NCBI GenBank assembly: GCA_021731025.1
Contig: JAKFYD010000024.1
Coordinates: 1 to 64,000 of the forward strand
Length of the DNA stretch: 64,000 nucleotides
Direction of reading: 5' to 3'
DNA from: Pseudobdellovibrionaceae bacterium
Lineage (GTDB): Bacteria > Bdellovibrionota > Bdellovibrionia > Bdellovibrionales > Bdellovibrionaceae
Shown here: positions 28,170 through 37,347 of the stretch, in pieces
Numbering within the stretch: position 1 is the stretch's first letter
Layout: every line of letters starts with the position of its first letter
Notes under the pieces: generated by a model
Told to the model about the DNA's origin: nothing
What the model saw: the letters and a program-made list of their open reading frames with translations, nothing else
The model's database searches: none
Position numbers and translations under genes: made by a program

Positions 28170-29069
28170 ATGAGTACATCAAAAAAAATTCTCATTACTG
28201 GCTCGGAAGGTTTTTTAGGAAAACATTTGTCTAAAAAACTTACTTCTCAGAACTATGATGTGTTTTGTTCAACATTTGACATTACAAAACCAGGTGATAT
28301 CGATAATTTCTTAAGCCAACAAAAGCCTTTCGACTGCGTCATTCACTTAGCAGGCTACAGTACTGTAAAAGTTTGCGAAGACAGACCTAACGAGGCCTTT
28401 GAAGTCAATGTGGTTGGTACCCACAATCTGATCAACTCATTGTTAAAGATAAATAATAAGTTTTGCTTTATCTTTCCCTCGACAGGTCAGATCTATTCTT
28501 CTTCCGAAGAAGCAGCTAAAGAGACTTCACTTGCTGAACCGAAAAACTTTTATTCGCAAACAAAATTGATGGCCGAAAATATAATTCAAACTTATGCAAA
28601 AAAATATGATTTTCGCTCGACGATCTTAAGACTTTTTACTCATGCACATAAAAGTCAAACTGTCGACTTTTTCCTAGCTAGCGTTTATCAACAATTATTA
28701 AATGCTAAAAATGAAAGTCGAAAAGCTCAATTACGTATTGGAGATGTCAGCTTGTTGAGGGACTTTAGTGCTATTCAAGACTTACTTGAAGTCTTCGAAG
28801 TTCTTATCAGACTGCCTTCGAACAGTTCACATTTTCAAATCTACAATATTTGCTCGAGCAAACCTAAAAAGTTATCCGATATGATTGGGGAAATTGCGCA
28901 TCGACTGGGTGTTCAATTCGAGCTTAACGTTGATAAATCTTTATTCAGAAGTCATGATCCTAAGATAATTTTAGGAGACAGTACGAAATTTTCTAAAGAT
29001 TACAATTGGACTGCCAAAAGATCTCAGGACGTCAAATCACTTATAGGTGCTTTTTTAGAAGATATTTGA
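28170..29069 (+). CDS. NAD-dependent epimerase/reductase, probable GDP-4-keto-6-deoxysugar reductase (Rmd-like)
   Basis: An extended SDR of 299 residues with ILITGSEGFLGKHLSK at the N-terminus, FIFPSTGQIY and YSQTKLMAEN (catalytic Tyr-x3-Lys). It directly follows gmd, so reduction of GDP-4-keto-6-deoxymannose to GDP-rhamnose or a relative is the simplest reading. ATG 28170 is used; an in-frame TTG at 28158 is less likely. Its 3' end overlaps the opposing GT4 gene by 46 bases. Confidence 0.78.
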   Translation: MSTSKKILITGSEGFLGKHLSKKLTSQNYDVFCSTFDITKPGDIDNFLSQQKPFDCVIHLAGYSTVKVCEDRPNEAFEVNVVGTHNLINSLLKINNKFCFIFPSTGQIYSSSEEAAKETSLAEPKNFYSQTKLMAENIIQTYAKKYDFRSTILRLFTHAHKSQTVDFFLASVYQQLLNAKNESRKAQLRIGDVSLLRDFSAIQDLLEVFEVLIRLPSNSSHFQIYNICSSKPKKLSDMIGEIAHRLGVQFELNVDKSLFRSHDPKIILGDSTKFSKDYNWTAKRSQDVKSLIGAFLEDI

Positions 29070-30349
29070 GTTAGAAGTTTTTCAGTGGCTTCTTTCCAAG
29101 TGAGAACTTCAATCTGCCTTTTTCCCATACGCTGCGGCGAAAAATTACGCAGCTTTTCAGAGAGACTTTTGGGGTTTTTAGGGTCAAAATAAACAGGATA
29201 TTCACCGCCAACTTCGCGGAAAACTGAAATATCTGAACAAAGCACAGGCATGTTGTAAAACATCGCTTCAACTAAGGGCAAACCAAAACCTTCTGACAGC
29301 GAGGCAAAAATAAGCCCACTGGCTTTTTGATAACAATATTTTAACTCTTCGTCGGCACAGTCTTTAAGATATATAAGATTTTTCCCAAAATGTGGGTGAC
29401 TCTGAATACGATCCAAAATGTCTTCACATTTCCATCCAATGCGCCCAACAATAATTAGCTTCACATCTGTTCTCTGCTGCCAAATCTCATCAAGGGCATC
29501 TATAACACAGAGATGATTTTTTCGAGGTTCGATAGTTCCAACCATCAACCAAACTTGCCCCTGAAAGATACTCTTTAAAGCAGCTGAAGTTGGAATATTA
29601 GTTTCTTTCTGAGTTGGTTTAAAGTCAGCACCCAAGTAAAAATGTTTAATTTCCATTTTTTCCAAATCATACTTATGACTTCTCAGATACGATTCAACAT
29701 CGTGTGCAACACTCTTTGATATAGCTAATACTTTATCTACCTTACCCATTAAGAAATGAAATGACCGTGAAAATGCGCGACACCCAACTACTTCAACAAT
29801 TTCTGGATGTAGCAGAGGTATAATATCGTAGATAACCGCTTGTATGGAGCCACAAGAAGATAAACTTCTCTTAAACACCACTGGCAAATCTAACAGCCAA
29901 AATGAATCTAAAAATACAAATGTATCTTCTGAATTTGGCTTAAACCGGACAAATCCTGATAAAATCACGAAAGAAGATACACGACTGTACTTAAGAATCT
30001 TGTACAAAAATCGAAGCAGCCGGTCCCATTGTTCAAAAAAAGAAACAAAGAACCAGCCAAAGTATTTGTATTTACTTAGTCGTTTCCTAATTTTTACCCG
30101 AGTGGATTCAACTGTTAACTTTGCCTGTGAACCAAAGCTGATCAGTTTGGATTTGTTAATTTGAACAAGGTCTGGACGAATGTAGAAAACAAACCCAAAG
30201 AGCACAACGACAGGTATAACCTCTATCGATTCATTAAGAGTTGAGCTGCATGACCACTGCACTACATTGCGAACCACTCGCTGAATTCCCGTATTTACGC
30301 CGCTATAAACAGTAGCGGAGCAATCTATAAATATTCTTTTTTTTGCCAT
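29024..30349 (-). CDS. GT4-family glycosyltransferase (mannosyltransferase-like)
   Basis: A 441-residue GT-B enzyme. The start FIDCSATVYSGVNTGIQRVV is typical of GT4 mannosyl/rhamnosyl-transferases with a GIQR loop. The C-terminal part has MVGTIEPRKNHLCVIDAL, LIFASLSEGFGLPLVEAM with the EGF-x7-E donor motif, and VLCSDISVFREVGG. Its start abuts the stop of the upstream GT4 exactly, so the two form one unit. Given the nearby Gmd/reductase pair, a GDP-sugar donor is reasonable but not shown. Confidence 0.88.
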   Translation of the reverse strand: MAKKRIFIDCSATVYSGVNTGIQRVVRNVVQWSCSSTLNESIEVIPVVVLFGFVFYIRPDLVQINKSKLISFGSQAKLTVESTRVKIRKRLSKYKYFGWFFVSFFEQWDRLLRFLYKILKYSRVSSFVILSGFVRFKPNSEDTFVFLDSFWLLDLPVVFKRSLSSCGSIQAVIYDIIPLLHPEIVEVVGCRAFSRSFHFLMGKVDKVLAISKSVAHDVESYLRSHKYDLEKMEIKHFYLGADFKPTQKETNIPTSAALKSIFQGQVWLMVGTIEPRKNHLCVIDALDEIWQQRTDVKLIIVGRIGWKCEDILDRIQSHPHFGKNLIYLKDCADEELKYCYQKASGLIFASLSEGFGLPLVEAMFYNMPVLCSDISVFREVGGEYPVYFDPKNPKSLSEKLRNFSPQRMGKRQIEVLTWKEATEKLLTQISSKKAPISDLTS

Positions 30350-31333
30350 TTACCCCTTACTTTGCTGAATATTTTCAATGAGTGTCAACCATGCTTTTCT
30401 AAACCGAATTCGATTAAATGATTTCAAGTATTGTAAGTGTTGTTCCTTAACCACAGGCTTCAAGCCCATATACTCTTGCACCGTACTTTTTATTTCAATC
30501 AAGTTCTCATCATTAATTATTTTCTGATCTGTTTGACGTAATAGCTCCCCCATTCCACCTCGGCCCGAGCCAATTACAGGGGTTCCCATAAGAAGAGCTT
30601 CATGAGCTACCCTATTCCAACCTTCTTTAAATCGAGATAAAGTCATTACTACTGTTGAAGCCCTTAACAAGCACAGATAATCTTTAAAATTTAGTTTTAA
30701 GTAGCGAACGGGTAACTCTATATCTCCTTCGCCTGAACAGACGAGTTCAACCTTTAGCTCCTTCAAAGCATTGTAGGCGATATCAACACCTTTTTTCTTT
30801 TGAGGATTTCCGATATATATAATTTTTTTATTTTGTAAATTCTTCCGAACAAGAAAGTCGTTAACTTCAGTTTCGGTAACATTGTACTCCTGCTCGTCGA
30901 AAGCACAATAAATCAGATGAACATTAGTGAAACCTTTTTGAATCAAAAAATCTTTCCAAAATTGTGAAATCACAACTACGGGTTGATTTTTGGGAGTCAA
31001 AGTCCCAAACACGAACCAAGTCCACATTTGAATAAATTTAGAGAAAAGCCCGCTGTAATTCCAATCTACATGAAAAACTAAGTAGATGGTTGGTTTTCGT
31101 GATGGCCACATACAGGTCTCAAGATTGCGGATAATTATGCCATTCTGATTATTCGACTTTAGATAGAAAAAGAATAAATTAATGATTTCAAAATAACGAA
31201 ATGGTTTACGCCAGCGATACTGATATCTTAAAACTTTAAGATCATGCCTTTCGGCAATTGCCTGATCAACCATTTCCTCGTATATGGTACCCCCATATTT
31301 TTTTGCAGTGGTACCCAGCCGGTATATTTCCAA
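30350..31333 (-). CDS. GT4-like glycosyltransferase
   Basis: A 327-residue GT-B type protein. KIIYIGNPQKKKGVDIAYNAL and a LLRASTVVMTLSRFKEGWNRVAHEA stretch give the C-terminal donor domain; the canonical EGFG is replaced by EGWN, retaining the E-x7-E spacing to the second Glu. VIGSGRGGMGELL follows as usual. It is the first gene of a two-gene minus-strand unit and is divergent from the GT2 gene at 31447. Donor unknown. Confidence 0.75.
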   Translation of the reverse strand: MEIYRLGTTAKKYGGTIYEEMVDQAIAERHDLKVLRYQYRWRKPFRYFEIINLFFFYLKSNNQNGIIIRNLETCMWPSRKPTIYLVFHVDWNYSGLFSKFIQMWTWFVFGTLTPKNQPVVVISQFWKDFLIQKGFTNVHLIYCAFDEQEYNVTETEVNDFLVRKNLQNKKIIYIGNPQKKKGVDIAYNALKELKVELVCSGEGDIELPVRYLKLNFKDYLCLLRASTVVMTLSRFKEGWNRVAHEALLMGTPVIGSGRGGMGELLRQTDQKIINDENLIEIKSTVQEYMGLKPVVKEQHLQYLKSFNRIRFRKAWLTLIENIQQSKG

Positions 31334-31446
31334 TGTGCGCCTCTTAGCTCTTGAGTCATATCTGGTATTCTTAAATTTGTGAATCCCAATTTCTGGAAAG
31401 CTAATAATTGTTTGTTGTTTTCAGCAATATCAAATAAAATTTCCTA

Positions 31447-32232
31447 ATGACTTTTTCAGACATTTCCCTCCAGTCTTCGCACCTACACCTTATTTCAGTC
31501 ATCACACCCGTTTATAACAGTGCTACCACCCTCGCCGAGACTATACACAGTTTGTTGGAACAAGATTATCAAAACTGGGAAATGATCTGCATTGTTGATA
31601 AGGGCACAGTAGATAATTCTCGGGAAATTATTATTAAATTTTCACAAAATGATCCACGAATTAAGCTCATTGAAATGGAGAATAACACTGGTTGCGGGCC
31701 TGCCAGAACCTTAGGATTTAAACATGCTAATGGAAAGTATATTGCTTTTTTAGATGCCGATGACATCTGGCTGCCTAAAAAATTATCACTACAGTCTCAA
31801 TTCATGGAAAAAAATGGCCATAGCTTTAGTTGCACAGGGTACAGAAGAATGTCGAACGATGGAAATATTTATGAACGAATTTATATGCCGCCAAAATTAA
31901 TAGGCCATCATGATTTATTAAAAAATAATGTCATATGCTGTGGAACAGTCATGCTTGATCAAACAAAAATAGCCCCTTTGGTTATGCAAAATTTCCCGGG
32001 CGAAGATTACATTTTGTGGCTTGAGATCACAGGAAAAAAAGGAATTAAATGTCACGGATATCAGGAAGATCTAGTGAGATATAGGATTACAAATAATTCT
32101 TTATCTCGTTCGTTTTTCCGAACCGCTCGACAAAGATGGAATGTGTATAGGAATATTGAAAAGCTATCTGTTTCTAAATCAACTTATTTTTTTACAAATT
32201 ACGTTGTTACCGCACTTTTAAAGCGGATATAA
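31447..32232 (+). CDS. GT2-family glycosyltransferase
   Basis: A 261-residue cytoplasmic GT-A enzyme: LISVITPVYNSATTLAETIH at the N-terminus, DKGTVDNSREI, and IAFLDADDIWLPKKL, which carries the DAD form of the metal-binding DxD motif. GEDYILWLEIT contains the probable catalytic acidic residue near 190. No membrane segment. It is alone on its strand between two minus-strand units. It probably adds a residue to the repeat unit. Confidence 0.87.
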   Translation: MTFSDISLQSSHLHLISVITPVYNSATTLAETIHSLLEQDYQNWEMICIVDKGTVDNSREIIIKFSQNDPRIKLIEMENNTGCGPARTLGFKHANGKYIAFLDADDIWLPKKLSLQSQFMEKNGHSFSCTGYRRMSNDGNIYERIYMPPKLIGHHDLLKNNVICCGTVMLDQTKIAPLVMQNFPGEDYILWLEITGKKGIKCHGYQEDLVRYRITNNSLSRSFFRTARQRWNVYRNIEKLSVSKSTYFFTNYVVTALLKRI

Positions 32233-32255
32233 AAATTGTAAGCAAATTATGAGAT

Positions 32256-32897
32256 TCAGTGGACTCTGTTTTCAAAGATTTGATAGGACGATTTCCAATC
32301 TGCAGACTTTCGCACACTCACAAGGCCAACAGATTCTGCACGCTTGGTCATTTTGAATTCGTAAGCGAGCCAACGATTGAGCTCGACTTCTTCTTCTGCA
32401 ACTAAGAAACGATCAATCTTTACCCGTGCTGGCAATAGGGCCATTGGTATGGCAAACATTAAACGGGTCATCACTGTTCGTGCTAATGTATTGCGCGGCT
32501 CAACCGAATAAAACCTTCCTCCTGGCTTCAGGAGCCGCTTCACATTTTTCAATGCTTCGGTGACTTCATCGAAAGAGCTTAGATGATGAAGTACTCCTAA
32601 GATTACAACTGCATCGTATTGTGGTGGCGGTTCAGGAATTGAAAGACAATTACCCTGCCGAATACAGTCGAATCCTGATTGCTTAACAAGATCTTGTTGA
32701 GGCTCCCAACCTTCAACAGAAGTAAAACCACGCTCTTTTAAAATCTTAATAAATTCTCCGCTCCCGCAACCGAGATCCAAGATTTTAGCCTTACGTGATA
32801 ACTCATCGATACCTGTTCGATTGTAAATGTCTGTGAGTTTCACGTAATTAAATTCGCGATAACGTGTCCAAGCTTCATTCCATTGTGTGTGATCCAT
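32256..32897 (-). CDS. SAM-dependent methyltransferase (class I)
   Basis: A protein of about 213 residues with ILDLGCGSGEFIKIL (motif I), VVILGVLHHLSSFDEV and KPGGRFYSVEPRN, a standard small-molecule methyltransferase core. ATG 32897 is preferred because an AAGG precedes it; a TTG at 32906 would add three residues. It is the last gene before the 33 kb boundary. The 296-base stretch 32898-33193 that follows has no gene that I can support; it should hold the promoter of the nine-gene operon. Confidence 0.8.
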   Translation of the reverse strand: MDHTQWNEAWTRYREFNYVKLTDIYNRTGIDELSRKAKILDLGCGSGEFIKILKERGFTSVEGWEPQQDLVKQSGFDCIRQGNCLSIPEPPPQYDAVVILGVLHHLSSFDEVTEALKNVKRLLKPGGRFYSVEPRNTLARTVMTRLMFAIPMALLPARVKIDRFLVAEEEVELNRWLAYEFKMTKRAESVGLVSVRKSADWKSSYQIFENRVH

Positions 32898-33193
32898 ACC
32901 TTGCAAAGTAACGCAAGCGACTTCAAGTTGTCACGCTTCCTAAGGGATGCAGACCGTCGAAAAGCGCATATAGGAGTGAACAAAGTTTGGTAGTTAACTT
33001 AATAGCTTAATTTGAATATTTCATGCTCTTTTCTGTTTGCTGAAAAGTGGCGTAATGTTACCTGAAGACCTGTGGTTAGAACCGCTGAGACTTTCAGGCG
33101 AACTCGAGTAATTTCTATCCCATAGCCATCATTTTCCATAGACAACTTACTCCCCTCGCGATATCCATAATCCTTCACAAAACCCAGGGGTTA

Positions 33194-34210
33194 ATGATGA
33201 TTATCGTAAAAGCACCTTTACGCATCTCTATTGGTGGCGGCGGAACAGATCTTCCTTCTTACTACAAGCATTTCGAGTCCACCTTCATCAGCGCAGCCAT
33301 CAACAAATACATCTACATTTCAGTCCACCCCATCTTCATCGAAGATATCATTTTAAAATATTCGGAAATGGAAAAAGTAAAATCGGTGGATCAAATTAAA
33401 CATCCCATCGTGCGCGAAGCTTTAAAGTTAACAGGTATTAACTCGGCCCTTGAAATTTCGTCATTTGCTGACATTCCATCAGGAACAGGATTAGGTTCAT
33501 CAGGTACTTTCACCGTGGCTTTATTGAAAGCCCTTTACACTCTAAAAAACATTAATCACAACAACATGACTTTGGCTGAAGATGCCTGTCGCATTGAAAT
33601 TGAAAAACTAGGTGCGCCCATTGGAAAACAGGATCAGTACATTTCTTCTGTCGGTGGCTTGACCCGTTTTCATATCGACAAAAAAGGGATTGTGACTTCC
33701 CGACCGCTTGAAATGGATCAGCATTCTCGCACGGATCTGGAAGAACATTTGCTTTTATTTTTCACCGGTTACTCTCGATCAGCTAATGAACTTCTGCGCG
33801 AACAAGATAACAAAACTAAAGAAGCCCAAGGCCCGACTTCGGCTTCATCAGCTGCGCCAAGCAACGAAATGATTGAAAACTTACATTTCACCAAAGAGCT
33901 TGGAACAAAAATTGGTTACGCTTTGGAAAAAGGAAATCTTACAGAGTTCGGTCAGTTAATGAACACTCACTGGGAATTTAAAAAGAAACGTTCAAAAAGT
34001 ATGTCTACAGGTCGCATTGACGAATGGTACAGTCTAGCGATGAAAAACGGTGCCCTCGGTGGAAAATTAATTGGCGCTGGTGGTGGTGGTTTCTTGATGT
34101 TCTTAGCTGATGATAAACGTCGACTTAGAAAAACCATGCGCGAAGCTGGCTTGCAAGACGTTCCTTTCCGCTTTGATACTTTGGGAGCACAGGTGGTTCT
34201 TCATGACTAA
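33194..34210 (+). CDS. hddA: GHMP-family sugar kinase (HddA-like)
   Basis: A 338-residue kinase. APLRISIGGGGTDLPSYY at the N-terminus and PSGTGLGSSGTFTVALL, the GHMP phosphate-binding loop, match HddA-type D-glycero-D-manno-heptose-7-phosphate kinases and related fucose/galactose kinases. LIGAGGGGFLMFLAD is the conserved GHMP C-terminal motif. It phosphorylates C1 of a sugar phosphate before nucleotidyl transfer. First gene of the nine-gene operon; AGGGG lies at normal spacing before ATG 33194. The exact sugar is inferred from the neighbouring SIS isomerase and transaldolase. Confidence 0.82.
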   Translation: MMIIVKAPLRISIGGGGTDLPSYYKHFESTFISAAINKYIYISVHPIFIEDIILKYSEMEKVKSVDQIKHPIVREALKLTGINSALEISSFADIPSGTGLGSSGTFTVALLKALYTLKNINHNNMTLAEDACRIEIEKLGAPIGKQDQYISSVGGLTRFHIDKKGIVTSRPLEMDQHSRTDLEEHLLLFFTGYSRSANELLREQDNKTKEAQGPTSASSAAPSNEMIENLHFTKELGTKIGYALEKGNLTEFGQLMNTHWEFKKKRSKSMSTGRIDEWYSLAMKNGALGGKLIGAGGGGFLMFLADDKRRLRKTMREAGLQDVPFRFDTLGAQVVLHD

Positions 34211-35525
34211 ACAAATCGCTGTTATCGGAGATTGGCATTTAGCTTTTGTTACGGCATCGGTGTTGGCCGATGTGGGCCACAAGGTCAATTTCGTCAAACC
34301 ACTGAATTTAAATGCAACAGAATGGACGAAGTTCCCTGACATTCCTGTTATGGAACCCGGCCTGCAAGAGATGATTTCTAAAAACACCTCGGCGGGTCGA
34401 TTGGATTATAAAAATGGAGTCTCCGCCGATCTGACGGCCGATTACATTTGGCTTGCGGTTGATACTCCTGTGAATGAAAATGATGAGCCTCAGCTAGAAC
34501 CTCTTTTAGTCATTGCCGATCAAATTGCTTTATTGAAGAAAAAACCAAAAGCTTTGATAGTGAGTTCACAAATTCCTATGGGCTTTTGTGCTGAATTGGA
34601 AAAACGCACGGGACTTCCTGTCGCTTATATTCCTGAAAATCTGCGCTTAGGAAAAGGCATTGAAACTTTTTATCAAGCTGATCGAACCGTCATTGGTTGC
34701 AACAGCATGGCCGTTGCCGAAGATATTAAATCTTTGCTGTCTGGATTCAAAACTGAATTTCTCCTTTGCAATGCCATCACTTCCGAAATGGTCAAGCATG
34801 CGAACAATGCATTCCTTGCCATGAGCATTAGCTTTTCTAACGAGCTCGCTCGATTGGGTGAAAAGTTCAATGTCGATAGCGTTCTAGTCGGTAAAGCATT
34901 AAAGATGGACAAACGTATTGGCAAAGCAGCTTACGTTATTCCCGGTTTAGGTTTTGCGGGCGGGACATTGCCACGTGACCTTCGTGTTCTTCAAAAATTG
35001 GGTAAAGAACAAAATATTCCTATGGATATTATCGACTCTGTTTTACGGGTGAATGAAAACACCACTAAAGCGATTTCGGAAATTGTTCTAACTCATATTT
35101 CAAAAAATAATTTACCTAAATCAGTATTGATTTTAGGTTACACTTACAAACCAGACACAGACACATTACGCCGATCGCTTTCTTTAGATCTTGCCGAAGA
35201 ACTTGCTGACCATGGAATGAACGTCTCTGGTTATGATCCTGTAATGAATGGAAAAGACCTTTCAGCACTTAATGGAAAAATTAAACATTTTGATTCCTTA
35301 GATACTGTTCCCGCAGAAACTTCTGTTGTTTTGTTGATGACTTCTCGACCTGCATTTCAAGAATTGGATTGGAAAAAAATCACGGCAAAATCCAAATCCC
35401 CGGAAAAGATTCTTGTTCTCGACACTCAGAATTTCTTAAATGCGGCGGCACCTTTAAAATCGGGCTGCACTTTTAAGTCACTGTGGTCTCCGGCTAAAAC
35501 TTCTGCGGGAGAAGCTCATGCTTAA
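34203..35525 (+). CDS. UDP-glucose/mannose dehydrogenase-family protein lacking the catalytic Cys
   Basis: A 440-residue protein of UGD fold: N-terminal Rossmann region, EMVKHANNAFLAMSISF central helix, and a C-terminal NDP-binding domain with LILGYTYKPDTDTLRRS. The catalytic Lys198 and Asn202 of SEMVKHANN are present, and the loop GLGFAGGTLPRDL keeps its Asp259. In that loop Thr255 (ACA at 34965) replaces the invariant Cys that forms the thioester intermediate. The N-terminal loop GDWHLAF also departs from the usual GxGxxG. It probably cannot perform the complete four-electron oxidation to a uronic acid. ATG 34203 overlaps the kinase stop by 8 bases. Confidence 0.8.
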   Translation: MTKQIAVIGDWHLAFVTASVLADVGHKVNFVKPLNLNATEWTKFPDIPVMEPGLQEMISKNTSAGRLDYKNGVSADLTADYIWLAVDTPVNENDEPQLEPLLVIADQIALLKKKPKALIVSSQIPMGFCAELEKRTGLPVAYIPENLRLGKGIETFYQADRTVIGCNSMAVAEDIKSLLSGFKTEFLLCNAITSEMVKHANNAFLAMSISFSNELARLGEKFNVDSVLVGKALKMDKRIGKAAYVIPGLGFAGGTLPRDLRVLQKLGKEQNIPMDIIDSVLRVNENTTKAISEIVLTHISKNNLPKSVLILGYTYKPDTDTLRRSLSLDLAEELADHGMNVSGYDPVMNGKDLSALNGKIKHFDSLDTVPAETSVVLLMTSRPAFQELDWKKITAKSKSPEKILVLDTQNFLNAAAPLKSGCTFKSLWSPAKTSAGEAHA

Positions 35526-36366
35526 AAATAGAGTGATCGCCATCACCGGCGCTGGTCGAGGCATCGGTAAGTCTTTAGCTGAAGCCTGCAAAAAAGAAGG
35601 CTACAAAGTAGCCATTTGCGCTCGTTCGCAAAAAGAACTTGATGAAACTTTAGCTGAACTTAAAAAAATCAACGAGCTTCCTTGTTTAGCTTTCAAGTGC
35701 GACGTCACCAGTGAAAGCGAAACCAAAGCGTTCTTTGAAAAAGTGCAGAAAGATCTTGGTCCACTTTACGGGCTGATCTGCGCCGCTGGTGTTTATGGAC
35801 ATATCGGCCCTTTCCTTGAAAGCACTTTTGAAGAATGGGAAAAGGCCCTCGATATTAATTTGAAAGGAACTGCTCTCTCCGTTCACACCGCAGCTCCTTA
35901 TTTTGATAAAAGCGCTTCTGGAAGAGTGATTCTATTTTCAGGTGGAGGCCAAGGCCCACTTCCAAACTTTTCGGCTTATGCGATCAGCAAAGGTGGAGTT
36001 TGGCGCATGACTGAAACTTTTGGAGCTGAGCTTGCTCAAAGAAATATTTTCTTGAATTCGATCGCCCCTGGTGCCGTAAACACAAAATTGTTGGATGAAT
36101 TGCTGGAAGCTGGTCCCGATCGCGTTGGAAAAGAATTTTACGAAAAATCTTTGGCTCAACGAGAACAAGGCGGAACTTCTCCTGCGAAATCGGCAGAGCT
36201 TGCGCTGTATTTGCTCTCTGAAAAATCAACCGGGCTTTACGGAAAAACTCTTTCTGCAGTTTGGGATCCTTACAAAGATTTCACCAATCTGGAAAAAATG
36301 AGTCAAAGCGATATCTATCAAGTGCGAAGAGTTGTGGACAATCAAGGCAACACTCGCAGCAAATAG
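35518..36366 (+). CDS. Classical short-chain dehydrogenase/reductase
   Basis: A 282-residue SDR with TGAGRGIG (residues 10-17), CAAG at 88-91, catalytic Ser141 in LFSGGG, and Tyr154/Lys158 in YAISK, so all catalytic positions are present. It overlaps the UGD-like gene by 8 bases and lies 12 bases before the epimerase. In this operon it is the most likely enzyme for oxidation or reduction of a ring carbon of the activated sugar, perhaps together with the UGD-like protein. Specific substrate not readable. Confidence 0.83.
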   Translation: MLKNRVIAITGAGRGIGKSLAEACKKEGYKVAICARSQKELDETLAELKKINELPCLAFKCDVTSESETKAFFEKVQKDLGPLYGLICAAGVYGHIGPFLESTFEEWEKALDINLKGTALSVHTAAPYFDKSASGRVILFSGGGQGPLPNFSAYAISKGGVWRMTETFGAELAQRNIFLNSIAPGAVNTKLLDELLEAGPDRVGKEFYEKSLAQREQGGTSPAKSAELALYLLSEKSTGLYGKTLSAVWDPYKDFTNLEKMSQSDIYQVRRVVDNQGNTRSK

Positions 36367-36378
36367 TGAGGAATAGTA

Positions 36379-37347
36379 ATGGCTAAATTTTTAGTGACTG
36401 GTGGGGCTGGCTTTATCGGATCCCATTTTTGTGATGCTGCTTTATCGCGAGGTCATCAAGTTCTTGCTTATGATAACTTAGAAACCGGAAATAAAATATT
36501 TCTGACAGACGCGCTTAAAAATTCAAAGTTTCAATTGCTTGAGGGCGACATTCGCGAACTGGAACAACTCTCCAAAGCAGCGCAAGAATTTCGTCCCGAC
36601 TGGGTCATTCACTTTGCGGCGAATGCCGATGTCAGACAAGGTCTGGATCGACCTCGACGGGATTTAGATTACAACACGACGGGAACTTGGAATGTGGCCG
36701 AAGCGGCTCGACGCTCGGGATGCTCTCGTATTCTGTTTAGCTCAACAGGCTCTGTTTATGGCGAGCCGAAAATATTTCCTACCCCCGAAACTTGTCCTTT
36801 CCCCGAGCAAACTTCTTTGTACGGGGCTTCAAAGTGCGCGGGGGAAGCAATTCTTTCGGCTTACTCTCACGGTTACGGAATGAACAACACGGTCTTTCGT
36901 TTTGTTTCCATCCTTGGACCCCGATATTCACATGGACATGTTTTTGATTTCACTCACCGACTGCGACAAGATCCAACTCAATTAAAAATTCTTGGCAACG
37001 GGAAACAATTGAAATCTTATCTGCACGTCTTTGATTTAATGAACGGACTTTGGAAAGTCATCGATGCTGAGCCTAAGGGCTTTCAAGTTTTTAATATTGG
37101 TCACGATGATGCCCTCACCGTCGATCGCAGCGTTTCTTACATCGTGGATGAGTTAAAAATTTCGCCTAAATACAATTACACCGGTGGCGAACGGGGTTGG
37201 ATTGGCGACAGTCCCCGCATCCAATTGGATTGCACCAAATTAAAAACTCTCGGTTGGAAAGCGGAACGCAGTTTAGAACAAGGCGTGCGCGACACCGTGA
37301 AGTACCTTAAGGAAAATTCGTTCTTATTTGAAGGAGTTCCAGTATGA
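36379..37347 (+). CDS. NDP-sugar epimerase/dehydratase (GalE-like extended SDR)
   Basis: A 322-residue protein with TGGAGFIGSHF (residues 7-17), YDNLETGN after the second strand (UDP-glucose-4-epimerase type), STGSVYGE, and catalytic Tyr148/Lys152 in LYGASKCAGE. FRFVSILGPRYSHGHVFDF and NGKQLKSYLHVFDL also resemble nucleotide-sugar 4-epimerases. The stop overlaps the next gene by 4 bases. It probably inverts a hydroxyl of the nucleotide-activated sugar produced by this operon. Confidence 0.85.
   Translation: MAKFLVTGGAGFIGSHFCDAALSRGHQVLAYDNLETGNKIFLTDALKNSKFQLLEGDIRELEQLSKAAQEFRPDWVIHFAANADVRQGLDRPRRDLDYNTTGTWNVAEAARRSGCSRILFSSTGSVYGEPKIFPTPETCPFPEQTSLYGASKCAGEAILSAYSHGYGMNNTVFRFVSILGPRYSHGHVFDFTHRLRQDPTQLKILGNGKQLKSYLHVFDLMNGLWKVIDAEPKGFQVFNIGHDDALTVDRSVSYIVDELKISPKYNYTGGERGWIGDSPRIQLDCTKLKTLGWKAERSLEQGVRDTVKYLKENSFLFEGVPV

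Noticed and set aside
32898-33193. JUMPstart/ops element before the glycan operon
   Set aside because: No GGCGGTAG or close variant was seen in this gap or in the other large gaps of the island.
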